Shown here one piece after another: positions 9,951 to 22,115 of a DNA stretch of 64,000 nt (the first letter of the stretch is position 1; every line of letters starts with the position of its first letter). The translations under genes and the position numbers were made by a program. The stretch is taken from assembly GCA_029851415.1 (NCBI GenBank), contig CM056744.1, forward strand, positions 86,646,907 through 86,710,906, written 5' to 3'. Source of the stretch: Eretmocerus hayati (taxonomy: Eukaryota > Arthropoda > Insecta > Hymenoptera > Aphelinidae). The notes under the pieces are model-generated. The model worked only from the letters and a program-made list of their open reading frames with translations. It was not told the origin of the DNA and made no database searches.

Positions 9951-12319
9951 CCCACACAGCATGGAAATCTTTCAGAAACCTTCCTGCAAGCTTTCAGGAA
10001 AACCCGGGAATCTTTCAGAAAGATTTCACTGAAAGCTTCCCTCAATAAAGATATGTCCCACTTCAGACACCTTTCTGCAAGATTTCATGAAATATTGCCG
10101 GGAATATTTCGGGAAGCTTTCAGAAACATTTCATTGAAATATTTCAGTGAAATGTTCCTGCAAGATTTCATGAAATCTCACAAAAATATATGCGTTAATG
10201 TTTTGTCTGTGGAATCCATATTTTGCTTGATAAAATTCTTAATCATTCTAATGCATGACTTCATCATTCTGACTCGTACTTCAACTCCATTGTGACGTTG
10301 AATCCAAAACTCCACGTTAGATTCATCCAGGTTTTATGAACTCTTTGATGTACGCGACACCTAACTGTTAAGCCGTCCTCCTGTCTTATATACTAACCAG
10401 CGTCTATTGTGAACGCTTGCGAGAAAGCCTTTACGCATCTTCAAATAATCCTCACGTATCATTTACAGACCATTATGCATAGCTGGTCCTGAGTATGTTA
10501 TCACACATGACAGATCATTTGATACTACCATCAAATTTCCTGATAGATAGTTTCCCAAAAATCATATAATTTATGATAACGAAATTTGAGAACTGAAGTG
10601 TGTTATGCGACATCTATCGGGAATAGAATCTTCCAATGAAATATTCCTGGAAAATTCCTACAATCGTTCACTGCAATGTTTCTGAAAGATTCCTACAACC
10701 TTTCACTGCAATGTTTCTGAAAGATTCCTACAATCTTTCACTGCAATGTTACTGAAAGATTCCCAGAATGTTCCACCGCAATATTTATGTGTCATATCCC
10801 ACAGATTCAAGTCGTTAAGAATTACTCCTCGCAATACTTCAACAGTATAATATGTTCATACCTCGGTTGTAACGGTTTTCGGTATTAATATGCAGTACCC
10901 CGTTACATAGTTTTGCTCCGAAAGATTTTAGGGAGCTTGCGAGAATCTATCAACAATATCTCAGTGCAAGATTCCTGGGAGATTACCTGTGGAATGTACC
11001 CAAGAAATATGTACGGAATCAGTCAGAGAGCTTCCACAAACCTATTATTATGATGACTTCATTTATATGCGACGACTCGTAATTAGCCTAAATTCAAAAG
11101 AGATTTGAACAAGTTAGGAATTCAATGAGCCTATATCACAGCGGAGGCTTGTAAATCTTCCAGAAATATTTGAGTGAATTGTTTCAAGAAATCTTCCAGA
11201 GAGCTTTCGTGAATCTTTCAGAAATATTTCAGTGCAAGGTTTCCGAAAGATTGCGTGTAAGATCCTTTGAAATATTTACGGGAGCTTCCGAAAAACTTTT
11301 TCTGAAATAATGCCACGGAAAATTTTGAAATCTCACCTGCCATATCCCTGCAAGATTCCTGGGAGATCGCAATGAAATATTCCATTGATCTCAATATCGT
11401 ACAAAAATTTCGCGGAAATTCTTCCTGAGAATATTGCATTGAAATCTTCCAGAAAGCTTTCGTAAAGATTTCAACAATATTTCAGTGCAACGTTTCTGAG
11501 TGATTACCGGTGAAATAATTCCTAGAAATATTTTTGGAACCTTTTAGCAGGTATTCAGAAAATTTTCAATTTCATTAGGTGCAATTGAGTGGCCGTGAGG
11601 TTACTTACAGAGGAATTCCTTGAAATGTTCCCGAAATCTATTGATTCAATGAAAACCAGAATCGAATTGATTTTCCAAGCTCAATCCAAAGTGGTACATT
11701 TCATATCGTGAGTTAGAAGGATAACTCACAGTCACAAAGTGCTCCATGTAGAGTATCAGAACGCGGTGAGTCTTGAAAATCTATCATAGAACTTTTGAAG
11801 ATTTCCCAGCCTAAAAGAACTGCAAGCACGATGTTATTTGAAACTGGTCTCAAAATGTAGCCCTCCGTAGAAGCTACCAAACCCTCCAGAAAATTTTGGG
11901 GCCTCGTCCTGATGAAATATTATACTCAATATCGGTGAAACATTTCCAGGAGATTCTCCCAATAGCAGTGAAATCTCACAAGAGGCTTTCGTAACTCTTC
12001 CAAAACTTCTCCCCAAAATATTGCACTTACATCTTTCAGAAAGCTTTCGACAATCTTTCAGGAATATTTCAGTGAATTGTTTCAGGGAATCTTTCAAAAA
12101 GCTTTCGTGAATCTCTCAGAAATATTTCAGTGCAAGGTTACTGAAAGATTGAGTGTAAGATTCTTTGAAATATTTACGGGAGCTTCCGGGAAGCTTTCTC
12201 GCAAATATTGCCACGGAACATTTTGAAATATCTCCTGCAATATTCCTGCAAGATTCCCGGGAGATTGCAATGGAATATTTTCCTGAATCGTTCTTTGAAA
12301 TATTTCCATGCTGTGTGGG
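9951..12319. mobile_element. 2.37-kb TIR element inserted in the foldback arm
   Basis: The ends are inverted repeats: CCCACACAGCATGGAAAT at 9951 and its complement ending at 12319. The uninterrupted partner arm near 13715-13730 shows the target before insertion; comparison gives a 2-bp duplication (AA) flanking the insert. The interior is made of diverged short modules related to GAAATATTTC and GGGAGATT, and includes a ~200-bp direct duplication (about 11215-11400 and 12115-12300). No transposase is present, so it is non-autonomous; I cannot assign a superfamily. Confidence 0.68.
10653..10795 (+). repeat. 35-bp tandem repeat, about 3.5-4 units
   Basis: The unit starts TTCCTACAATC.TTCACTGC and continues AATGTTTCTGAAAGA. 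Three well-conserved units and a decayed fourth lie head to tail inside the 2.37-kb insertion. They appear to be an amplified version of its internal module. Confidence 0.65.
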
Positions 12320-14285
12320 AAGTAGCGCATTGATCAAGCAATGACTTTTTCGTGTATATTTCGACGCAGAAACCGAATCCGAAACCAGTTTTGCACCTAG
12401 ACATCAGGAATTTTTTTAAATCGCGAAATACTGAGCTTCTAAAAAACTGCGTTTTTAGCGTTTTTTGATGATTCTGTAGATACATGATTTTGATGGTGCA
12501 ACCTTGCAGCGGGCTTTGAGCGTACCCAGACTATGATTTCTGACGTATTTCGAGCTGCTGAACACGATGGCAGTGGTTTTAGAGGGCTAGCATGCGTTCG
12601 GAACGAAGGACAAGGTGATTTTTTGAGTTGCTATCAGGAGAGTTTGGACAATTTCGCAATCAATCTCAAAGTGCTCACGAAATTGATCAGAAACACCCTT
12701 TTGGATCTCACGAGAGCGCATTCTTTTCGTATTTGTACACGCAGTGAGGGAAAAATATTTGTAATCGCCTGGAAATAGATGAGTAGAATATACGCGTGTT
12801 ATTCCGAAAAGAAACTTTTGATCTATTTCGTGATCTATTCCTCGAGTGAGTTCAAGCCTTCTCGTATTGGATCAAAGCTCGAGTATTTATACGTAGAAGT
12901 CACTCAAACTATTAAAACAATGTCATTTTGTTGCTAGGATACGGTATCAGAAGTCCCGGAGACCTAAACTCGGTTTAGGTCACGGAACGTACCTTGACAT
13001 ACCATGAATATGTCATCAACCTAGTTACATCGTTTTTCACCTTAAGCTAATGTGGGCACTCTAATGATTCTATTCTGGAGGGGAGTGAATAAGAATATTC
13101 AGCGTCAGATGTACCATCTTGGGCTGGTTGCAAACGGCTACCTATATGTTCTCAGAAGCACATGAGACTAGGAAACTGCTTTGACTCATTACGAGAAAGC
13201 TTGAGCTTACCTCAGGAATAGATCAAAAGTTTCTTTTCGGAATAACACACGTATATTCTACTCATCTATTTCTAGGCGATTACAAATATTTTTCCCTCAC
13301 TGCGTGTACAAATACGAAAAGAATGCGCCCTCGTGAGATCCAAAAGGGTGATTCTGATCAATTTCGTGAGCACTTTGAGATTGATTGCGAAATTGTCCAA
13401 ACTCTCCTGATAGCAACTCAAAAAATCACCTTGTCCTTCGTTCCGAACGCATGCTAGCCCTCTAAAACCACTGCCATCGTGTTCAGCAGCTCGAAATACG
13501 TCAGAAATCATAGTCTGGGTACGCTCAAAGCCCGCTGCAAGGTTGCACCATCAAAATCATGTATCTACAGAATCATCAAAAAACGCTAAAAACGCAGTTT
13601 TTTAGAAGCTCAGTATTTCGCGATTTAAAAAAATTCCTGATGTCTAGGTGCAAAATTGGTTTCGGATTCGGTTTCTGCGTCGAAAAATACACGAAAAAAT
13701 CATTGCTTGATCAATGCGCTACTTATGAACCAACATTTTGTTGTCCAGTGTTATAAGTGTCCCTCCCGAAACGAACAATTTAGCGCTATTTTTACGACCC
13801 TGCTACTAAAGTTGTTATTATGGTGGCCAAACCCATCTTCAGCCCAATTTTATGGAAACGGTTTTCGACGTAAAATTTGACGAGGAATCCGATAAAAATG
13901 TCAAAATTGAGATAAAATAGGGCCTAAGACTTGAAAATTGTATTTTTCCGAAAAAAACCACTTTTTTGAGGTTATGTTTACCTTTGACGGATCTAAGAGT
14001 ATTTTTTTCGTAAAATTCAGCTCATTTTACGTCGAAATATGTGTCTTGGATAATTTTTTTACCGGGTTCTATACTGGTGAGAAATCAATCAAAAAGTTGA
14101 AAAATCGAATTTTTCACGAATTTTGAAAACGAAAATACGGCGCCAAACTCGCGCGGATGACTTTCGGGACCTAAAAACTGTGCTTTTCATCTTCTTCTAT
14201 CATATACAACATGTACCTCAAGTTACAGAAAAATCCCTGACCCCCGGCCACAAAACCTGGCGATATTAAAAAGAATGACTCATAT

Positions 14286-14599
14286 GTAGTAATAGATATT
14301 TGTCAGGCTACCTGCACTGTTAGAGTATGATGCACGTTCAGTTACATAGGTATATATACCACAAACTTGGCCTTTGACTAATATTTGCATCTTATCATCT
14401 TAGTTATTGTTGTATTACTTATAAGTATTTACATGTGTTCACGTATCTTTATACATTATCTTACGTACTACCGTTTATCACATAAACGAGTTCACGCGCA
14501 CAATTTATGTTTGCGTAGAGAATTTGGAACTCGTATATATACAAACCATGCCAGATTTGACCGCTCGCGAGTAAGCCCAATCCACCTTTAAACGTAGTA
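14286..14599. other. No identified gene
   Basis: A+T-rich flank of the foldback element. A 17-bp sequence, CCTTTAAACGTAGTATT, is duplicated in tandem near 14583-14621. Confidence 0.35.
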
Positions 14600-14788
14600 T
14601 TAAACCTTTAAACGTAGTATTTGAACGCAAAACCACTGTCTTAGCAAAGTTCTGTTATCTCCTCGGCGATGGTTTAGCTTTTCGACTCCATAATCACTGT
14701 CCAAGGAATTATTGTTTTCTTCTCCAAACATCGAATTCGTCAAACGCGAATCACCGAGTGGACGCGGTGGTTCACCTCGCCGCCGCAT
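14600..14788 (-). CDS. Weak candidate first exon, unidentified
   Basis: A minus-strand frame starts with ATG at 14788 and has a protein-like composition (MRRRGEPPRPLGDSR, then an Asn/Asp-rich segment including EENNNSLDSDYGVEK). Its codons are more GC-rich than the flanks. It reaches a GTTTAA sequence at its end that could be a weak splice donor. No domain is recognised and no following exon was found. It overlaps a plus-strand frame of 140 codons that looks less protein-like. Confidence 0.15.
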   Translation of the reverse strand: MRRRGEPPRPLGDSRLTNSMFGEENNNSLDSDYGVEKLNHRRGDNRTLLRQWFCVQILRLKV

Positions 14789-15279
14789 CGTCTGCTCCGG
14801 TGACCGTGCACAACAGCTGAAAATCTGTTGTCGTCAGTTTTTCACAGAAATAAGTTGTGTTTCGATGAAGAGGAAATACTCACTTGTAGAAAAAACTACG
14901 CGCAATAGATCGCACAAAACGCACAATTCTCAAAATGTACAGTTGCCGAGAAAAAAATTAGTAGAGTTTCACAGCACCCGAAAACTTCTTAATTTTTTTT
15001 TTTTTGGCAAAACCATAACATCCACAATTGATTTCCAAACGAATTCTGAATGCGCTCAAGACGCACAATTAGATAGTATTCTTTCCATAATTTCTTTGCA
15101 ACCTCGGGTGCCCACGTCACGAAGCAAACAATGACTCACGCGGACATCTGAATATTTGAAAGATCAGAATGTGTGGTGCACACGGATTTAGCTCAAATAC
15201 TGGGTTCTTCACATGGACCGAGTCAAATCCTTCGGTTTGGTATGACTGCATTTGAAATATTCCGTGCTCTGATATACCT

Positions 15280-15600
15280 CAAAAAGGTATTATGCGTTAA
15301 AAGTATGGTGGTTCGTGTTATTGTCGCCAATACAGTGCAGATGTACACTCTGCGGACATAATATCCGAAATAATATCCGAACAAATACGGGAAAGCTTTT
15401 TTGTCCCCGACTGCAGTTTAGAATTTTGAGATTGGGTTTCGATTCAGATGGGTTCAGTCTACAATCACGATCATCAAGTTGCCACAAACGATCCCATTTG
15501 GATTGAAACAGTAGCCCAGGACGAAAAGCTTTTTCAGATTTGTTCAGATATTTTGGCCGGCGAGTGTACCACCATACTTTTGACGCATATACCTATTCGG
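15280..15600. mobile_element. MITE-like element with imperfect inverted ends
   Basis: Ends read AGGTATTATGCGTTAAAAG at about 15283 and the complement of AGGTATATGCGTCAAAAG near 15596, continuing with matching GTATGGTGGT. The inner parts (GAAAGCTTTTTTGTCC and complement-like GGACGAAAAGCTTTTTC) also pair. Imperfect arms of roughly 120 bp suggest an old hairpin MITE. No coding content. Confidence 0.5.
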
Positions 15601-16845
15601 GGTATATCAAAAATCATCGAATTATATCTGCATGATCTAAACACGACGTGCTCGAAATGTTGTAGTGGTATCATATATAGATGAGTGTGCCATACAATAC
15701 TCATATCATTTGAATATTTTTTCTCATTCATTCTGGATAAATTCTCTAGGAATACTGTTTTGATGATGCAACTGAGATATTTTATACGATTCACTTGAAG
15801 CTTGACGACTGAGAGATGTATGAGAATTAATCAAGTTTTTCCTCCTTCTTTGCAATCTCTTCGATTGATAGATTCGTGATGGAGTACAGTGAATGTACCC
15901 AACATGACCCCCTTACCCAATATGACCCCATATGGGTAATTCCGCCAACTGAGAAAAGAGGTGGTATGCAAGGCTATACGCTCCTTCTGTACCAAAACGC
16001 TTGTCCTCAATGCTCAAACATGGTCCAAATAGAGCCAAGATCCAGTCTCAGATATAACTTAGCGCCTACCTATTCACTCAAGATCTCAGAATCATGGAAT
16101 AATAGGCTTTTCGTAAGAGTAAGTGGGTGGTATTCACTACCATCGGCAGCATTCTTCAGCGTGTAACTCAAAAGACCCTATCATGAAAAATTTTTATAAA
16201 GCACCAAACACCATTCCTTTATACCACACTATCACGAAACCAGATGCAGATAGGTGTGCCTATCGATGAAGAAGTTTCAGGGATGTGTTTCCAATGAGAA
16301 TCCGTGATTTGATCTTATTTCAGTTTTCGCATTCACACAGCATTATCCAAAAGACCTATCCTCTTTTCCCCATCGGAACCATGAAAAATTCATTGTCTGA
16401 GTGTCACCAACATAATGCTTTGAGCCGGATGTATGTGCCTATCGTAGAAGAGAACTAATAGCAACTCTGACGTGAGAAAAGTGTTGCGTGAATCGGTTGG
16501 AGAACACAATAAAATTGATGCCACATCGCAGTATAGACGGATGGCTCTTTCACTTGTCTTTTGAAATTTGGTTTTCACGATGATAAATGGTAGAGATGAA
16601 TGTGTCTTTTGAATTTCGACCCTGGGGATCCTGAAAATCCACTTATATGGTGAGATTTCATACGATCACAACGGTTTTGAAGTACGTGAACATACGCTTG
16701 TCACCCGAGGATGGGATTCTAGTTAGGAATGGTCCTAGGCATCTGTACTGACGGAATGTGACAATAATTATAATTGCAAACTCTGGAACTTTCCAATTTT
16801 ATTCGAAAAAGTGCTCCTCTTCGGAATTCTAGTCTTCTATCCTTG
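15601..16845. other. No identified gene; one isolated family-R-like motif
   Basis: Contains a short stretch near 15895 (TGTACCCAACATGACCCCC) resembling the terminus of family R, without a convincing body. The 96-codon frame starting at 15876 overlaps this motif and has no recognised domain. Confidence 0.35.
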
Positions 16846-17330
16846 ATAACTCAAAAGGAATGCACTTTATCGCAAAAAGTGTAAAGCAACTTTTCGCAGA
16901 TCTTTGAAGAATGATCAAGACAGATCTCCATATTTTTCCCGTATAAGCCGTTCCGGTCCCGTAATAAAAGTATTTTCATAATTTTTTGTTTTCATTCTCG
17001 GTTTTGGTTCCATAACTCGAAGGGATTGCACTTTACTGCAGAAAATGTTCAGGTCTTTTTTGTAGATCTCGGAAAACCCAACAAATAAGGTATCTGTTCA
17101 TTTTTCCGTATAAGAAGTTCTACTTGTGTAGTTGTGTAATGAGGGTACATTCGTACTTTCATGTTATTTTTCACGGTTTTGGCCCCCTACCTCGACGGGA
17201 ACGCATTTGATAGAAAAGTGTGTAGATCGTTTTCTCAAAGATCCTGAAGAGATACACTTTTTGTTCGACACACTCTCTTGGATGTCAACGTTACTGAAGT
17301 ATCTTTCTCCAGGATTACCGTAGTGTTGAA
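16846..17330 (+). repeat. Degenerate ~170-bp tandem repeat, three units
   Basis: Blocks starting ATAACTCAAAAGGAATGCAC (16847), ATAACTCGAAGGGATTGCAC (17013) and TACCTCGACGGGAACGCA (17188) each continue with a GAAAA.GT segment, a CAGATCT-like core and a TTTTTCCCGTATAAG-like tail. The spacing is 166-175 bp. Units are strongly diverged. Non-coding. Confidence 0.5.
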
Positions 17331-17553
17331 ATTGTGAGAAGGGACGAAAGGAATATGGGTTACTGAATACTCACAACGTTTTATATAGAAAAATGTAAGC
17401 CGACTTCTTTTGTTGTCTTCTAAGAATCTGTCGAAGAGAATTTTTTTAGTAAAGGGCGACTAAAGCGCCCTTTTCAGTCTCGGCTGCAAACAAAAAATGC
17501 GCGTGCACTCGCCTCAATGATAAAAAATAGCAAACGTCCTTCGCATGGCACGC

Positions 17554-18432
17554 ACAGTGGGGCTAAAAATCGATTTCGGGACAAGATTCAGCGCCACGCG
17601 AATCCTCAACCAATCGAAATGATTCAAACGGGATCGTTCCCGTCTTTTGACACTCTACAAGATTCCTTCCCGAAGAATTTGATTTGAGGAGCCGCGGAGT
17701 CACATAATCGTGTTGGTCGATCAACCAAAAATCGTCGAAAATCGAGTCTCTTCAGTCCTGGCGGCAATGTACGATTTTCTGGTTGGGCCCAAAATACATG
17801 TTCCTGGTCCCACTTGATAAGGGAAATACTCTCATTATTACAGAACTCCGGCAACCTAACTTTTAATCAGGATTTCAGGCTCAACTACTTTGGTAATAAA
17901 CCCCAATCATCAAAAATCGACTTTCTTCGATCCTGGCGGTAATGTACGGGGTTCTAAGCGGGCTCAAATCATAAGTTAGAGATACACAATATGTGAGCCC
18001 ATGTCACAAGAATGCGCGAGCTTCATTCAAGGGCTTCAGAACTCTGCAATATCTCCCCCACTCACTCAGTACTCGAATATCATCGATATCCACGACCTCT
18101 TGGAGTATACGTCGATGTAGCATCACAAAATGTTCCTTCAAGGTGTCAACTCGACCTCAAATGCTTTTCGAACACCTCCACCTGGATTTGGAAATGATTG
18201 CAGTAAGGAGGACCTATTTATCACTCATCAGTACAAACTGATACTTCTTGTTTTTCATCTTTATCGCCCTTCAACACGATCCTGGGCCTTCAGAGCTTCC
18301 CGAATTAGATTCTCCGGGCAGGTATCTTGTAGAGTGAAGAAAAACGAAGAAAAGCCCGTTTGAATGGTTTCGATCGGTTTAGAATTCGCGTGGCGCTGAA
18401 TCTTGTCCCGAAATCGGTTTTTAGCCCTACTG
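17554..18432. mobile_element. hAT-like MITE with 8-bp target duplication
   Basis: Flanked on both sides by TGGCACGC (17546-17553 and 18433-18440). Termini are CAGTGGGGCTAAAAATCG on the left and the complement of CAGTAGGGCTAAAAACCG on the right, with inverted similarity continuing for about 160 bp. An 8-bp duplication with CAGNGG ends fits hAT transposons. There is no transposase, so it would be mobilised in trans. A 70-bp internal direct repeat (CCTGGCGGCAATGTACG and CCTGGCGGTAATGTACG) lies in the middle. Confidence 0.75.
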
Positions 18433-18440
18433 TGGCACGC

Positions 18441-19459
18441 TGGTGTGAAGTACGAATATTTTTTCTCGTGACGTTCGAGTAAAAACTATCCCCTCTGATC
18501 TATCAGCCAGCCATAGGTTCTGTAGCGAAAACGAGGTTGGCGCGCAATTTTCTTCTAATCGATTAGTCTCGACTCGGTGATTACAAATATCTCAATTCCG
18601 GTCTGAAAATCAGGGTAAATTTTTTTCTAACAAAATACTGCCAAATCCATGGATTTTGCGCTCAATTGAGAAGTTTTGTTCGGAGAGAGAGAATTTGCAA
18701 GCGAAAAATGTTGCATTTGACATTTTCTATATGATTTATGCGATGGATTCTTGAATTTTACATATTCCGTTGCAAAAAGCGAGTTTGTTATAACAATCCA
18801 ACATAACTTTAAATTAGGAATCAAATTATTAAAAATAAATATGTCACTTGGGTTATTATCTTATCTGAAATGAAAGAGAATCCCAGACCTTTTCCTTTGA
18901 ACCCATCATTCCTTGAGCAATTGCCGATGGGAAGGAGAATCCCAGCGCATGGCATGAATCAAATTGAAGAAAGCTGAGTGTGGAAGCGCATTTCAAGTCA
19001 AATCGAGTCTGAGGAGTGGAGTGTGTAGGAAGTCCTCGAGACTTAATGCATCATTGGGAGATAGTTGATGGAATTGTAGGATTGATTTTCTAATTATTAC
19101 GACAAACCCATGTAACTGAGAGTATTCCTGATCATTATATAATGTATTTCCTGGCCATTACTGTACATTTATGTTAATTGTTATGAGAGTTCATGTTCAT
19201 CATGGGGCGATTCATTTTTGAACAATAAATGATTCTGTAGAGTGCAATATCCATCTGTTTGTTATATTTGAACCAGAATAATTGAACAATTCATAGTCTG
19301 GCTTATTTGTCATCACAGACACTTCTCGTCTTTGGTGTTGTTTCTAGGTTTGTTGATTTCAATTTCGATACAACAAGGGTGGGGTTCTTGAAGTTTAGAG
19401 TTCATGGATGAACTCTTCTGAGATTCTGAAACAGCCACCGGCTATTTTCATCGCAATGT
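18441..19459. other. No identified feature
   Basis: About 1 kb of A+T-rich sequence with no coding signal or repeat that I recognise. Confidence 0.4.
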
Positions 19460-20239
19460 GGGCGGCTCCGGATCAGAACGGTATAAGTCCATTTTGGTGA
19501 AAATTGAGTTTTTGACGGGAAACGATAGAAAATACATGTGAAAACATGTATGCACAACTCCGGAAGTAGAAATGCATCTTGAGGCATCACAAGCGACACG
19601 ACCGTTTTTGTCCCGGAAAGAGTTTCGATTTTTTTCCGGATCAGAACGTCCATGTTCTCGCTCAATAATATCGCTTTTGGGTCTTCCACGTTCATTTGTC
19701 GTGCTTTTATGCATAGTTAGAAGTCGTAGCTACTCTCAGAAACTACAAGTAGTGTTTGTTATGTTGTCCAAATGATTGCATCCCGTGGTTTCGAAAAAGG
19801 TGAGCCGAAAACCGCTCACTTCTCTTTCACGCGTTTGGACACAAGGGAGTCCTATGAAGATGAACAACCACTGGTTAGTAATCCCATGGGCCTGGGATCT
19901 TTCTCTAGAAGCCCTGGTGTCTCATTTTCTTGTCTCTTATCGTCATTGAAAGAGCCGAATTTCTTAGTTATGGTTCCAAAAGCGTAGTTATGAGAGCGAT
20001 CGGTACTGAGCTTCCAAAGAAATTTGATTTTGCATCATGTTTTCAGGCATCTTGTCTAAAGAAAAATCAACTGCGTCCGTGATACGCCAAACTCAACTGA
20101 GCTATGCACTTCCTCCTTAGGAACAATGCCAATGGTAGAGAAAGACTATAGCTTCATTACAGAATTTCGGTTACAATTCCACTATGAATGGTTGTGATCT
20201 ATCAACTGGGGTTCTTTTCATTAACAGTCACCCGGCCTT

Positions 20240-22115
20240 CGCCCGATCAGAAATCGCCCAGCCTGCGCCCAGGCCCCCCGCATGGGCCACGCGTGGTAAA
20301 CTGGGGTCGCCCCGCGGTGGCCCAGCGTGGCAAAAACCGAAATGTAACGCCTGCCCAGTGTGGCGCACGCCTGGCTTGTAACGGAAAGTCACGGCCCCGG
20401 ATTGTTTGTTACTGCCTCGGCTTGAGAACGTAGCTTGTCTGCTCTTATCGTCAGCACAGGTGAGCACAGGGCAGTTACCGCCACCGTGTTTGCTCCCGGC
20501 ATCAAACTTACAAATTTTTACTAATTTCAGTGGGTAGTTTCAACCAGTGCTAATACCTTTTGTTAAATAAACTGGTGAATATCGATGAATTCACCCAAAA
20601 GTAGCAGAAATTCCAGATATGCCACAATGCATGATCCAGATGAAACATAACCTCGTGGGGTTATGTTTTATTGTTGTTGTGGAGCTCATTATAGCCAGCA
20701 ACTCATACCAAAGTGTTACAGAAGTTGTGCTTTATTGTATTCAAGTGCTGCAAAATATATTCTGTGAGGCATTAGAGCAAAATTCTCGTGCACTGATCTA
20801 CCACATTAAGTTGTATGGATACATTCAGTGATTCAGTGTACAGAGCTTTCTTCCAAAGTTAGTCAACTACTGATTGCCCTCAATATACTATATAAGTTGA
20901 GATCTTACATATGACCACCTCTCTGTTTCTTTTTTGCATATTATAGTTAACAAGGAAATCCAAGAGCGAACACAGTGCATTTCTGTTGAAAGATAAGCGC
21001 TAACATTTTGAAACTCTGACCATCTCTGGCACATATTACATATTTAATGAAAGTAACCATGTATATATACATGGTTACTTATATACAGATTATATTGGTG
21101 ATGAACTCATAGCCTAGATAATTACATATGAAACATAACCTCAAAATAGCCCAAGCTCTGAAAATCTAAATTAAAGTTAGCACATATTCTTTCGAAGAAC
21201 ATGTTTGAGCTTAGGGGTATGCACTCGAAGGGTGATCCAGCAACTTTTTACATTCAGATAATGGTGAAATTTATCTTGGAAGGTGATTTGGGTAATAAAT
21301 CTCATTAGTTTATTCGCGCTAAAAGCTCTTCTCAGAACTCATAGTTAACCCTTTCATAACTCAGTGGGTCCTGTAGAACCCTTGGACAATTTATTGCATG
21401 TTGTCATTTTTAATCAATATTTCATGCCTCATGCCTTTTTGAGGTTGCGTTGGACACCTTAAGTACCTGGGCCTGAGTTTGTGTTCTCATGATGGGCCAA
21501 TTTTCTAAAAATTGAAATACATGTATAATATACATTGTATATGTATGAATTTTCCTGAAATATTCAATATCAGTCCTAAAATCACAAATAATATTAACAT
21601 TTCAGAAATGCATATACCGTTTTCTTAATGATATCTTATGGTTGTCTTCAAAAATTGATGGGAGTTCTGGAGATATATTTGAAAAAGAGAAAAATGAGCA
21701 TTGTTGGAGAAGATGAGTGCACCCAATCTTACATTTGAACTTGATAATATTGAAGCAAGGATCTCCTCATTTGGTCCAAATGCCGTGATGGACTGCTTTT
21801 CGAAAGAACGAAAGGAGAGGATTCGATACAAGTTCTTTTGCGGCATTTACCGTATTCATGATTCAGAACCTTTCAATCAAATTCGATCGAAAAGGCAATC
21901 TCTACAGGACTAATACCACAGTTGTACTCTCAGATTCGTTAAGCTGAGTTAGCTATTCATGAAAAATGAACAACTTCAAAAATCCCGAAGGCTGGGCTGC
22001 CCAGCGAGAGCCACGCTGGGTGCACGATGGGAAGGCGTTACATGCCACGCTGGGCGCACCCGTGGCCGCCACTGGTGGCCCCCGCGTGGGACCTCTTGAT
22101 TTTTCTGATCGGGCG
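20240..22115. mobile_element. Nested element with GC-rich subterminal repeats
   Basis: Ends are CGCCCGATCAGAAA and its complement. The terminal ~180 bp left (20240-20420) and ~125 bp right (21990-22115) are strikingly GC-rich and built from repeated GCCCAGCGTGGC-, TGTAACGCC- and GGCCACGCGTGG-like words in inverted arrangement. The 1.5 kb between is A+T-rich and featureless, with one perfect palindrome near 21055-21085. Dense subterminal repeats are typical transposase-binding regions of DNA transposons. No transposase is present. Confidence 0.5.
20645..20670. repeat. AACATAACC palindrome
   Basis: AACATAACC and its complement GGTTATGTT separated by 6 nt. A near-identical hairpin occurs at 53679-53702, and a half-site near 21129. 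Confidence 0.5.

Larger units (their letters stand above)
9389..14285. mobile_element. Foldback element, ~1.07-kb arms, split by a later insertion
   Basis: The right arm (about 13214-14285) is the reverse complement of two left-hand blocks, 9389-9950 and 12322-12838. Removing 9951-12319 restores one continuous left arm of about 1.08 kb facing a right arm of about 1.07 kb around a central spacer of roughly 375 bp; weaker complementarity continues into the spacer. Arms differ by scattered substitutions and small indels. Reading frames within the arms are mirror images of one another (for example the 80-codon frames at 12533-12778 and 13272-13511) with no recognisable domain. This is a large non-autonomous foldback-type element or an old inverted duplication. 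Confidence 0.72.

Noticed and set aside
12116..13756. Repeated frames of 65-103 codons
   Set aside because: They mirror each other in the foldback arms or repeat through the internal direct duplication; no motif.
14712..15134. 140-codon plus-strand frame
   Set aside because: Composition drifts from basic to poly-Phe across a T tract; no domain, and it overlaps other weak candidates.
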